A DNA stretch of 64,000 bases from an uncultured Clostridia bacterium (lineage in GTDB: Bacteria; Bacillota; Clostridia; Oscillospirales; Acutalibacteraceae): assembly GCA_937898625.1 (NCBI GenBank), contig CALEJF010000010.1:48902-112901 (forward strand). Reading direction: 5' to 3'. The notes beneath the pieces are model-generated. The model searched no databases. It saw nothing but the letters and a program-made list of their open reading frames with translations, and was not told the origin of the DNA. Each line of letters opens with the position of its first letter. The first letter of the stretch is position 1. This document shows positions 26,966-35,167 of this stretch, one piece after another. Position numbers and translations under genes: made by a program.

Positions 26966-28080
26966 ACAAATATTTCCCAGAAGTAAAAAAGAATTTTGGT
27001 TTTGGTTGTATGCGACTTCCTCGCAAAGGTCCGCTTATTGACATTGAGCAGTCAAAACAGATGGTTGACACATTTTTAGAGGCGGGTTTTAACTATTTTG
27101 ACACTGCTCACGGATATATGGAAATGCGAAACGAGGCAACACTCAAAAAATGCCTTACTTCCCGTCATCCAAGAGAAAGTTATATTCTTGCAAACAAATT
27201 ATCCGAGGGCTTTTTCAAGAAAGAAAGTCAAATCAGACCTTTATTTGAAAAGCAGTTAAGGAATTGTGGTGTTGAATATTTTGACTTTTATTTGATGCAC
27301 GCACAGAATGCTACAAACTTTGAAAAGTATAAAAACTGCCGTGCTTATGAAACAGCATTTAAACTTAAAAAGGAAGGTAAAATCCGTCATGTGGGACTCT
27401 CTTTCCACGACAAGGCAGATGTGCTTGACAAGATTCTTAAAGAATATCCGGAACTGGAATTTGTACAAATTCAGTTTAACTACCTTGACTATAATGATGA
27501 GTCTGTTGAAGGCAGAAAATGCTATGAAGTTTGCCGTAAACACAATAAACCAATTATCGTTATGGAGCCTGTTAAGGGCGGTAGCCTTGTGAAACTCCCC
27601 GACGAGGCTAAAAAAGTGCTTAATGACCTTAATGGTGGCTCACCTGCAAGTTATGCTATTCGTTTCACAGCAAGTTTTGATGGTATTTTTATGGTGCTTT
27701 CAGGTATGAGCGATATGGCACAGATGAATGATAATATCAGTTTTATGAAAGATTTTGTGCCATTTAGTGATGCAGAATATGAAGCAGTAAACAAGGTTTG
27801 CAAAATTATGAATGCACAGCACCTTATCCCCTGCACCGCTTGCAGATACTGTGTAGACGGATGCCCTAAAAACATTCCTATTCCCGAAATTTTTGCTTGT
27901 ATGAATGACAGAAAGCAGTTTAAAGACTGGAATGCTGAATATTACTACGAGGATGTACATACTGCAGGAAAAGGAAAAGCATCCGACTGCATTGAATGTG
28001 GCTTGTGTGAAAAGGCTTGTCCACAGCATCTTGAAATCAGAAAACTTTTAAAAGATGTTGCAAAAGAATTTGGCAAATAA
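26962..28080 (+). CDS. Aldo/keto reductase with a C-terminal ferredoxin domain
   Basis: A 372-residue fusion. Residues 1-270 are an aldo/keto reductase (FGFGCMRLPRKG, NYFDTAHGYM with the catalytic Tyr, YFDFYLMHAQN, KIRHVGLSFHDKAD). The C-terminal 100 residues carry a CTACRYCVDGCPKNIP cluster and a second CIECGLCEKACPQHLE, so one or two 4Fe-4S clusters are expected. This arrangement is common in anaerobic Clostridia and may link ferredoxin to carbonyl reduction. The ATG overlaps the methyltransferase stop (ATGA). Confidence 0.92.
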   Translation: MNKYFPEVKKNFGFGCMRLPRKGPLIDIEQSKQMVDTFLEAGFNYFDTAHGYMEMRNEATLKKCLTSRHPRESYILANKLSEGFFKKESQIRPLFEKQLRNCGVEYFDFYLMHAQNATNFEKYKNCRAYETAFKLKKEGKIRHVGLSFHDKADVLDKILKEYPELEFVQIQFNYLDYNDESVEGRKCYEVCRKHNKPIIVMEPVKGGSLVKLPDEAKKVLNDLNGGSPASYAIRFTASFDGIFMVLSGMSDMAQMNDNISFMKDFVPFSDAEYEAVNKVCKIMNAQHLIPCTACRYCVDGCPKNIPIPEIFACMNDRKQFKDWNAEYYYEDVHTAGKGKASDCIECGLCEKACPQHLEIRKLLKDVAKEFGK

Positions 28081-28089
28081 GGTATTACA

Positions 28090-28986
28090 ATGAAACTTAC
28101 TAAATATTTATTCTGTTATTTTGTGGGGAATGAACCACACGAAGAAACTATACATTTTGCAGTTTCAGAAGATGGTTATAATTTCACAGCACTAAACAAC
28201 AACAAACCGATAATCAAACAATATCTCGGTCAAAAATGTTGTCGTGACCCATATATTTTCCGTGGTGAAGATGGTATTTTCCACATTATTGCAACTGATA
28301 TGAAAAGTGATGACGGCTGGGCAAATAACAACTCAATGGTAGTTTGGGATAGTGTTGATTTAATCAAATGGGTAAATGAGAGAATAATTGATTTTTCTGT
28401 TTTTCCTGAAACCAAGTCTGCAAATCGTGTTTGGGCACCACAAGTTATATTTGATAAAAATCGTCAGGAATATATGATTTATTGGAGTAACAATAATGCA
28501 GATGAAGGATGGCACACAATTCCGTGGTATGCTTACACAAAAGACTTTGTAACACTTACTACAAGTCCAAAGGTTTTACATAATCCTAAAAGTGGTATGG
28601 CTGCCATTGACGGAGATATAATCGAAAAAGACGGTAAATTCTATTTATATGTTGCAGATGAAGAAAAAGATGGAATATGCTATCTTATCTCTGACAAATT
28701 AGATGGTCCGTATGCAGAACCTGAAAACAACAGGATTTCTGTTGCAGATACTGCACTTGAAGGACACTGTACTTATAAGATTTTAGATACGGACAAATAT
28801 GTACTTATTGCCGACCAATTTAAAAAAGGCGGTTACTTTATGCAAGAAACCACCGATTTAATTCATTTTACCGCAGTACCTAAAGAGAAAATAGGTCTTG
28901 ACCATTTAAGACCAAGACACGGGTCAGTAATGCACATTACTGATGATGAATTTAACAGACTTACAAAAGAAAAGTGGGAGTTTTAA
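28090..28986 (+). CDS. GH43-type glycosidase
   Basis: A 298-residue cytoplasmic five-bladed propeller enzyme. CCRDPYIFRGEDGIFHIIATD has the early catalytic Asp, RVWAPQVIFDKNRQEYMIYWSN is the second conserved blade, AAIDGDIIEKDGKFYLYV the third, and ALEGHCTYKI holds a likely general-acid Glu. These fit GH43 arabinosidases/xylosidases. It is nine bases after the aldo/keto reductase gene and closes the operon; its stop codon lies inside the terminator stem-loop. Confidence 0.87.
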   Translation: MKLTKYLFCYFVGNEPHEETIHFAVSEDGYNFTALNNNKPIIKQYLGQKCCRDPYIFRGEDGIFHIIATDMKSDDGWANNNSMVVWDSVDLIKWVNERIIDFSVFPETKSANRVWAPQVIFDKNRQEYMIYWSNNNADEGWHTIPWYAYTKDFVTLTTSPKVLHNPKSGMAAIDGDIIEKDGKFYLYVADEEKDGICYLISDKLDGPYAEPENNRISVADTALEGHCTYKILDTDKYVLIADQFKKGGYFMQETTDLIHFTAVPKEKIGLDHLRPRHGSVMHITDDEFNRLTKEKWEF

Positions 28987-29002
28987 CTCCCACTTTTTTT
29001 GT
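28971..29002. terminator. Bidirectional terminator (GH43 operon / gatB)
   Basis: Perfect 10-bp stem AAAGTGGGAG / CTCCCACTTT (28971-28996), T-rich after it on the plus strand and also T-rich in the minus direction, between two convergent operons. Confidence 0.9.
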
Positions 29003-30424
29003 TTAGCCATTCATTTTCTTTTCAAGAATTTCCTTGATTACAGATGGGTCACCTGCACCACGAAGTTCTTTCATACAAGCACCGAAGAGAGCCTGTAAAG
29101 CTTTAACTTTACCACCCTTGAAATCTTCAACTGCCTTTGGATTTTCAGCGATAACCTTATCGATTACACTATCGATTGCAGATGTGTCAAATTTCTTATC
29201 AAGTCCCTGAGCCTTAACATATTCAATAGGGTCAACATTGTCTTCAACAACTGCGATAAGAACTTTCTTACCTGCGTTTCTGTTGATTTCACCACTATCA
29301 ACCATCTTGATAATTGTAGCCAATGTTTCTGCAGTCATTGTAAGGTCATTAAGTGTCTTACCGTCTTTACGAAGAACACCTGCGCAGTCTGTGAGAATCC
29401 ATGCTGCAACATCCTTTGAATTGCATCCCATATTGACGATATCCTCATGCATTTTTGCAATCTTATGGTTAGAAATAAGCATATCAATTTCTTTTTCAGA
29501 AATTCCTGCTTCACGATACTGCTCTGCCTTTTCATCAACAGCAACAGGCTTGTTTGCTTTGATTTCTTCAAGCCAAGCATCGTCAATGATAATTGGCATA
29601 AGGTTTGCATCTGGGAAATAACGATAATCTGCTTCTGTTTCCTTATTTCTCATTGCAAATGTTTTACCGCTTACATCATCAAATCTTCTTGTTTCCTGAA
29701 CAAGCTCTTCGATTTCATATTCAAGAGCATCCATATGACGCTGTGCTTCATACTTAATTGCTCTCTCAATAGCTTCAAAAGATGCCATATTCTTAATTTC
29801 AGTACGAACACCAAATTCTGTGCTACCTTCAGGACGAACAGAAATATTAACGTCGCAACGCATAGCACCTTCTTCACACTCTGAAATGCCACTTGAACGG
29901 AACATTGATTTGAGTTTGTTAAGGTATGTTACAACTTCTTCTGCACTACGGAAGTCAGGCTGTGTAACGATTTCGATAAGTGGAACACTTGTACGGTTAA
30001 AGTCAACGAATGATGAGTTACCACTATGAACAAGTTTACCAGCATCTTCTTCCATGTGAATTTGCTTAATTCTGATATCTCTTGTGCCTTCGCTTGTTTT
30101 AAGTGTTACACAACCATCAGTACAGATTGGATGATTAATCTGTGTAATCTGATATGCACAAGGAAGGTCAGGATAATAATAGTTTTTCTTATCAAATGTT
30201 GTGTAACGGTTAATGTTACAATTGAGCATAAGACCTGCTGTAACTGCAAGTTCAACAACTCGTTTGTTCATAACAGGCAACATACCAGGCATACCTGAAC
30301 AAGCAGGACAAACACAGTCGTTTGGTTCACTGCCCTGACCATGACCGCCACATGAACAGAAAATCTTTGATTCGGTGCTTAACTCAACGTGAGTTTCAAG
30401 GCCCATAACAAGTTCGTATTTCAT
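29003..30424 (-). CDS. gatB: Asp-tRNA(Asn)/Glu-tRNA(Gln) amidotransferase subunit B
   Basis: A 473-residue GatB, close to the usual length. MKYELVMGLETHVELSTESK is the family start; cysteines 23, 25, 37, 39 and 42 form the zinc-binding knuckle of bacterial GatB. DKKNYYYPDLPCAYQITQ and the EDAGKLVH segment belong to the kinase-like domain that activates the misacylated tRNA, and the C-terminal tail is the YqeY-like helical domain. ATG 30424 follows AGGAGGG and lies one base past the gatA stop. GatB transfers ammonia onto Asp-tRNA(Asn) or Glu-tRNA(Gln). It is the last gene of the T-box-controlled operon aspS-gatC / gatA / gatB. Confidence 0.96.
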   Translation of the reverse strand: MKYELVMGLETHVELSTESKIFCSCGGHGQGSEPNDCVCPACSGMPGMLPVMNKRVVELAVTAGLMLNCNINRYTTFDKKNYYYPDLPCAYQITQINHPICTDGCVTLKTSEGTRDIRIKQIHMEEDAGKLVHSGNSSFVDFNRTSVPLIEIVTQPDFRSAEEVVTYLNKLKSMFRSSGISECEEGAMRCDVNISVRPEGSTEFGVRTEIKNMASFEAIERAIKYEAQRHMDALEYEIEELVQETRRFDDVSGKTFAMRNKETEADYRYFPDANLMPIIIDDAWLEEIKANKPVAVDEKAEQYREAGISEKEIDMLISNHKIAKMHEDIVNMGCNSKDVAAWILTDCAGVLRKDGKTLNDLTMTAETLATIIKMVDSGEINRNAGKKVLIAVVEDNVDPIEYVKAQGLDKKFDTSAIDSVIDKVIAENPKAVEDFKGGKVKALQALFGACMKELRGAGDPSVIKEILEKKMNG

Positions 30425-30425
30425 A

Positions 30426-31607
30426 TTATTTGCCCTCCTTTTCAACACAATGAGCAAGACTTAAAAGTGTGCTTTCTGTAAAGTGATTACCCATAAGCTG
30501 AACACCATTTGTTACAAGTGCAGGAATACCAACAAGGTTTGGTACTGCTGTAAACACGCTTTCAGCGAATACTTTACCGAATGCATCTTTAATGTCATAT
30601 GATTCATATTCTGCTTTACTGCAAACAGGAGTTAAAATTGCATCAAAATTTTCAAATGCCTTCTGGATTCCTTCTGCAACTACACGACGAACACGAAGCG
30701 ACTTATCAAAACAATCCTTATAACGATTCTTTGAAAGCACATCTGAGCCATAAAGGATAACTGCTTTTGTAAGGAAGTTAAAGCCTTCTGTTCTTGAGTT
30801 TACATATAATTCGTCAATGTTTTTGTATTCTTTTGCACGGTGACCATATTTAACACCGTCATAACGTGAAACATTGTTGCAAGTTTCAGCACACATAAGA
30901 ATCTGCCATGCTGTATTTGCGATTTCAGGCATATCACAGTTAACTTCTGTAACTTCAACACCATTTGCACGGAGAGAATCAGCAAATGCCAGAACTTTTG
31001 CCTTTGTTGCATCATCTGCCTTATCAAGCAAGAATTTGTTAATAGCAACTTTCTTGCCTTTTACATCAGTAATCCCGTAATCATAACTATCATTACGAAG
31101 GCTTGTGCCGTCTTTATCGTCATGACCTGCAATTACATTCATAATTTCTTGGATTTTTTCTGCATCCTTTGCATAAATACCAACCTGTTCACCTGATGCT
31201 GCACAAGAAATTACACCATAACGAGAAACTGTGCCATAAGTTGGTTTTAAGAAATCAACACCTGCCATAGCTGCAGCTCTTCTTGTTGAACCATTCATAT
31301 CAACGCCAAGCGCTGCCACTACATCACCATTTGCTACAAGTGATGCTGCTGAGCCTTCAAGTTTGCCTTCCTGTGGTGCATAGTATGAAAATTCACCAAC
31401 AAGGTCAAGTGAGAATTCGCCAACATTTGTTTTACCTGCTACTGTGTAGCCTTTTTCTTCAAGACGAGTAACAACCTCTGCACTAAAAAGAGGTTTAAAA
31501 CCATCTAAAATGTGTGAACCTGCTGTTGTTACAACATCTTTTACAAGAATTGTATCATCAACTGCAATATTGCCTTTTTCGTTTACTTTAGTTGCATAAT
31601 ATTTCAT
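30426..31607 (-). CDS. gatA: Divergent, shortened GatA (amidotransferase subunit A)
   Basis: A 393-residue amidase-signature protein between the aspS-gatC fusion and gatB. GatA-specific segments are clear: LKPTYGTVSRYGVISCAAS, SRYDGVKYGHRAKEY and LVGIPALV. The catalytic Lys (VKD, residue 23) and nucleophile Ser (NGSTRR, Ser107) are present. However, GatA is usually about 485 residues: here some 55 N-terminal residues are absent, and the GGSSGGSA motif that supplies the cis-Ser reads EGKLEGSA (residues 80-87), so that Ser seems to be lost. The start is firm (GAGGTGAATAGTA before ATG). It should free ammonia from glutamine for GatB; whether it still can is open. Confidence 0.88.
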   Translation of the reverse strand: MKYYATKVNEKGNIAVDDTILVKDVVTTAGSHILDGFKPLFSAEVVTRLEEKGYTVAGKTNVGEFSLDLVGEFSYYAPQEGKLEGSAASLVANGDVVAALGVDMNGSTRRAAAMAGVDFLKPTYGTVSRYGVISCAASGEQVGIYAKDAEKIQEIMNVIAGHDDKDGTSLRNDSYDYGITDVKGKKVAINKFLLDKADDATKAKVLAFADSLRANGVEVTEVNCDMPEIANTAWQILMCAETCNNVSRYDGVKYGHRAKEYKNIDELYVNSRTEGFNFLTKAVILYGSDVLSKNRYKDCFDKSLRVRRVVAEGIQKAFENFDAILTPVCSKAEYESYDIKDAFGKVFAESVFTAVPNLVGIPALVTNGVQLMGNHFTESTLLSLAHCVEKEGK

Positions 31608-31618
31608 TACTATTCACC

Positions 31619-33697
31619 TCACTTTACAAGTCTTGGTACTTGCCAACTATCTTCGTTTCTTTCAGGAGCACCTTCGAGAAGGCTTTCTCTTGAGAAAGGC
31701 TGTTTGCGAACATCCTCACGAAGTACGTTTGTCATTGGCATAACATGTACCATTTCTTCAACATTTTCTGTATCAATAGTTTTAAGTTTTGCTTCACTAT
31801 TAAGCATAGCAGTGAAAATTCCCTGCATAACTATTTCTTCATCCTCTGTAAGAGACAACTGATTTAACTGTTGTGCATTTGAGAATGTTGAGCGTTTGCC
31901 ACTTTGTACTTTCTTTGAACTACCAACAGATGCTTGACGTTGTGCAAGAGCACTACCGTTGCCAAGAAGATGAACATCTTCAAGCTGTTGATTTGTAACC
32001 TCACTTGGAGCACCAAGCAACAAATCTTGTGCATTACCATTAAGTGGGAATGCAATAACATCAAGGATTTTTTCTTCATCAGTTAAAAGCATTACCATAC
32101 GGTCAATACCAGGTGCCATACCTGCATGAGGTGGTGCACCATACTGGAATGCTGTATATAAAGCATTGAAACGCTTTTTGAGTTCTTCCTCGTCATAACC
32201 TGCAATTTCAAATGCCTTTTTCATAATGTCAATATCGTGGTTACGAACAGCACCTGAAGCCAACTCAATACCGTTACATACAAGGTCATACTGATAAGCA
32301 AGAACTTCAGTTGGGTCTTTTGTAAGGAGTGCATCCATACCACCTTGTGGCATTGAGAATGGGTTATGTGTAAAGATTGTCTCCCCTGTTTCTTCGTCAT
32401 TTTCATACATTGGGAAGTCAACAACGAAACAGAATTCGAATGCATCGTCTGTGATTAAATTAAGCTGGTCTTTTCCTGCAAGCCAATTACGAATCATACC
32501 AGCTTTTTTCTCTGTTGCATCCTTCTTTTCGTCACAGATAAAGAAGAGTGTTTCACCTTCCTTAACGCCTGTAAGTTCTGTAATTTCAACTTTTTGTGCA
32601 TCGCTTAAGAATTTAGCAATAGGACCTGCAAACACACCATCTTTAAGTGTGATATAGCCAAGACCGCCAAGACCTACTTCATTTGATGTAGCAAATTTAA
32701 GTGAATCCTCAAAGAATTTCTTTGATTTACCTGTACAATCAGCAACAATACCACGAACTGGTTTGCCTTTGAATGCAGGGAAATCAACACCTGAGAAGAA
32801 TGCTGTAAGGTCACAGATAAGAAGTGGGTTACGAAGGTCGGGTTTATCTGAGCCATAAGTCATCATAGCATCTGCATAAGTGATTCTACGGAATGGCTTC
32901 TCGGTAACCTTTTTATCTGTAAATGCTTTGAATGTGTCATAAATCAAATCTTCACAAACATCAAGAACTTCTTCTTGAGTTGCAAAAGCCATTTCAAAGT
33001 CGAGCTGATAGAATTCACCAGGTGAACGGTCAGCACGAGCATCTTCATCACGGAAACAAGGTGCAACTTGGAAATAACGGTCAAAACCTGAAACCATTAA
33101 AAGTTGTTTGAACTGCTGTGGAGCTTGTGGAAGAGCATAGAATTTGCCAGGATGCTTTCTTGATGGAACAAGGAAGTCACGAGCGCCTTCTGGGGAAGAT
33201 GCAGTAAGAATTGGTGTCTGCATATCAAGAAATCCTTTTTCTTCCATTTTATTACGAAGATGACGAATAATCTTTGAGCGTTTAACAAGATTATCATGGT
33301 TCTTTGGATTACGAAGGTCAAGATAACGATATTTAAGACGCACTTCATCTTTACTCTGTCTTGATGCTCTTACATCAAACGGAAGCATATTCTTACTCTT
33401 ACCTAAAATCTGTAAACTGTCAGCAACAAGTTCAACATAACCTGTTGCAATCTTTTCATTTACTGTATCAGGGTCACGTTTTTCAACGATACCACTTACA
33501 GAAATTACTGTTTCACGGTTTACATTTTTAACTAATTCCTCGTTGTGAATAACAACCTGTGTAACACCCGTATAGTCACGAATGTCAACGAAGATAACGC
33601 CACCATGGTCACGAACAACATCGACCCAACCTGCTAATTCTACACGGTTTCCGATGTGTTTGTCACAGATGTCGTTACAGAATAGTGTTCTGTACAT
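31619..33697 (-). CDS. aspS-gatC: Fused aspartyl-tRNA synthetase and GatC
   Basis: A 692-residue protein. Residues 1-590 are a full bacterial AspRS: OB-fold anticodon domain, motif 2 FRDEDARADRSPGEFYQLD, a bacterial insertion domain, and motif 3 GMAPGIDRMVMLL. Residue 31 is His in RDHGGVIF, the feature associated with non-discriminating AspRS that also charges tRNA(Asn). After a Ser/Gln-rich linker (about 590-615), the last 77 residues are GatC: LSLTEDEE, LKTIDTENVEEMVHV, NVLREDV, FSRESLLEGAPE and WQVPRLVK. No stop codon or start lies between the parts. ATG 33697 follows GGAGG; the open frame upstream runs through the T-box leader and is not coding. gatA follows 11 bases after the stop. Confidence 0.95.
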   Translation of the reverse strand: MYRTLFCNDICDKHIGNRVELAGWVDVVRDHGGVIFVDIRDYTGVTQVVIHNEELVKNVNRETVISVSGIVEKRDPDTVNEKIATGYVELVADSLQILGKSKNMLPFDVRASRQSKDEVRLKYRYLDLRNPKNHDNLVKRSKIIRHLRNKMEEKGFLDMQTPILTASSPEGARDFLVPSRKHPGKFYALPQAPQQFKQLLMVSGFDRYFQVAPCFRDEDARADRSPGEFYQLDFEMAFATQEEVLDVCEDLIYDTFKAFTDKKVTEKPFRRITYADAMMTYGSDKPDLRNPLLICDLTAFFSGVDFPAFKGKPVRGIVADCTGKSKKFFEDSLKFATSNEVGLGGLGYITLKDGVFAGPIAKFLSDAQKVEITELTGVKEGETLFFICDEKKDATEKKAGMIRNWLAGKDQLNLITDDAFEFCFVVDFPMYENDEETGETIFTHNPFSMPQGGMDALLTKDPTEVLAYQYDLVCNGIELASGAVRNHDIDIMKKAFEIAGYDEEELKKRFNALYTAFQYGAPPHAGMAPGIDRMVMLLTDEEKILDVIAFPLNGNAQDLLLGAPSEVTNQQLEDVHLLGNGSALAQRQASVGSSKKVQSGKRSTFSNAQQLNQLSLTEDEEIVMQGIFTAMLNSEAKLKTIDTENVEEMVHVMPMTNVLREDVRKQPFSRESLLEGAPERNEDSWQVPRLVK

Positions 33698-33730
33698 AGT
33701 TTTTACCTCCAAATTAGTTCCCGAAACAAA

Positions 33731-33950
33731 ATAAAAAGTCCCGGGAATACATAAAATATTCCCGGGACGAGTAATTAAAATAAATACCCGCGGTGCCACC
33801 CGCATTGATACGCAAAAAGCATATCCTCTTTTCATATTAAATTAGTTTTTGCCCTTAGAGTGTTCCCAGGCTTACTACTCATCTCAAACGCGCTTTCAGT
33901 CGGTGACGCATTCTCCCTATCAGACTTTCCACAAAAGCCGAGTCTCTGCA
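33731..33950 (-). promoter_or_regulatory. T-box leader of the aspS-gatC/gatA/gatB operon
   Basis: On the minus strand the T-box sequence GGGTGGCACCGCGGGT (complement of 33786-33801) is followed by a 12-bp terminator stem, GTCCCGGGAATA / TATTCCCGGGAC (33738-33768), and a T run. The acceptor bulge UGGC fits a tRNA with discriminator G, as in tRNA(Asn) and tRNA(Asp). Stem I can be drawn with a lower helix AGAG (33947-33944) / CTCT (33860-33857) and an upper helix GGCTT (33939-33935) / AAGCC (33873-33869). The 3' side of the loop between them reads TGGGAACA, which offers AAC (33864-33862) as the specifier, an Asn codon. Uncharged tRNA(Asn) would then switch the operon on. Confidence 0.9.
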
Positions 33951-33954
33951 AAAT

Positions 33955-33982
33955 ATTATAACAAAAAATCAGAGTTTGTCAA
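33955..33982 (-). promoter_or_regulatory. Promoter of the T-box/aspS-gatC operon
   Basis: On the minus strand TTGACA (33982-33977), 16-base spacer, TATAAT (33960-33955), immediately before the T-box leader. Confidence 0.9.
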
Positions 33983-34109
33983 GATTTTTAATTATACAAT
34001 TATTGTATGAAATATTTTAGATAATATTCGAAAAAACTGTGTTTTAGACAGAGTTGTTTCTCTGTCTGTTTTTTAAATTACATGTTTTTCGCTGAATAAT
34101 ATCACGAAA

Positions 34110-35036
34110 CTATTTGAAAAGTGGTGTGCTGAAATATCTTTCTGCTGTGTCGGGAAGAACTGTAACAACAGTTTTGCCCTTGCCGAGTTTTTTAGCAAGT
34201 TTAAGTGCAGCGGCAACATTAGTACCGCTTGAAATACCGCACATAATTCCTTCGAGTCGTGCTAAATCACGAGCAGTTTGAATTGCTTCTTCATCAGTAA
34301 CAATGTAAATATCATCGTAGATATTTTGATTAAGATTATCCGGAATAAGTCCGTCACCGATACCCATCTGCAAGTGTGTACCTATTGTACCTCCTGCAAG
34401 AATTGCTGCGTTCTGTGGCTCAACTGCCCATATTTCAATGTCGGGATACTGTCTTTTTAAAACTTCACCAATACCGCTTAGTGTTCCGCCTGTTCCGATA
34501 CCTGAACAAAATCCGTGGATTTCACCTGCAACCTGTTCAAGAATTTCAAGACCGGTATGGTGCTTATGAACTTCAGGGTTTTTAGGGTTTGTGAACTGTT
34601 GCGGAATATATACATTTGGGTTTTCTTCCTGCATTTTAAGAGCAGTCTGTAAACAGTCGTCAATACATTTGCCGATATCACCATCGTCGTGAATAAGAAT
34701 AACTTCTGCACCGTAATGCTTGACTAATTTTCTTCTTTCCTCACTAACAGAGTCGGGCATAATGATTATTGTTTTATATCCTTTAACTGCACCGATAAGA
34801 GCAAGTCCGATACCCTGATTACCACTTGTGGGCTCAACTATAATTGAATTTTCATTAATAAGTCCCTGCTTTTCAGCAGATTTAAGCATATTGTAAGCAG
34901 TTCTTGTTTTAATTGAGCCACCAACATTGAGTCCCTCGTATTTAACAAGCACCTCTGCGCTGTCCTCGTCCACCATTCTGTTAAGACGAATTATAGGAGT
35001 ATGACCCATTGCTTCAAGTATATTATTACATACCAT
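34110..35036 (-). CDS. cysK: Cysteine synthase (O-acetylserine sulfhydrylase)
   Basis: A 308-residue PLP enzyme of the cysteine synthase family. The PLP Lys is in NVGGSIKTRTAYNML, the substrate loop is VEPTSGNQGIGLAL, and SGIGTGGTLSGIGEVLK binds the phosphate. GISSGTNVAAALKLA is the C-terminal motif. The SGNQG variant differs from the usual SGNTG, so a relative using another acceptor is possible, though cysE elsewhere in the window supports cysteine synthesis. It makes cysteine from O-acetylserine and sulfide. It stands alone with its own promoter, upstream of and in the same direction as the aspS operon. Confidence 0.88.
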   Translation of the reverse strand: MVCNNILEAMGHTPIIRLNRMVDEDSAEVLVKYEGLNVGGSIKTRTAYNMLKSAEKQGLINENSIIVEPTSGNQGIGLALIGAVKGYKTIIIMPDSVSEERRKLVKHYGAEVILIHDDGDIGKCIDDCLQTALKMQEENPNVYIPQQFTNPKNPEVHKHHTGLEILEQVAGEIHGFCSGIGTGGTLSGIGEVLKRQYPDIEIWAVEPQNAAILAGGTIGTHLQMGIGDGLIPDNLNQNIYDDIYIVTDEEAIQTARDLARLEGIMCGISSGTNVAAALKLAKKLGKGKTVVTVLPDTAERYFSTPLFK

Positions 35037-35064
35037 ATTTCACACCTCGATTTATAACTGGGAT

Positions 35065-35092
35065 ATTATATCATAATTTTAAAAATATTCAA
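35065..35092 (-). promoter_or_regulatory. cysK promoter
   Basis: On the minus strand TTGAAT (35092-35087), 16-base spacer, TATAAT (35070-35065), about 30 bases before the cysK start. Confidence 0.75.
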
Positions 35093-35110
35093 CATATTTA
35101 TAAAAACATC

Positions 35111-35138
35111 TTGAAAAGATATTGTTTTTCTTTATAAT
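35111..35138 (+). promoter_or_regulatory. galT promoter
   Basis: TTGAAA (35111-35116), 16-base spacer, TATAAT (35133-35138), about 30 bases before the galT start; divergent from the cysK promoter. Confidence 0.78.
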
Positions 35139-35167
35139 AATATTAGACTATTAAAAGGAGTGTTCCT

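Noticed and set aside
32169..32792. Long open frames in other phases of conserved genes such as aspS, cysS and oye
   Set aside because: They overlap strongly supported genes and have no SD or family features.
33698..33835. N-terminal 46-residue extension of the AspRS-GatC open frame
   Set aside because: It lies inside the T-box leader and terminator, has no SD, and the AspRS family start MYRTLFCND follows GGAGG.
33881..33883. GAT (Asp) as the T-box specifier
   Set aside because: It lies only nine bases after the distal stem, while AAC sits in the loop between the two base-paired parts of stem I and at a distance similar to the Cys specifier in the second leader. The alternative is kept open as a test.
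34047..34077. AGACAGAG/CTCTGTCT hairpin as cysK terminator
   Set aside because: The T tract lies on the plus-strand side; on the minus strand the stem is followed by AAAACAC. Termination in the cysK direction is doubtful.
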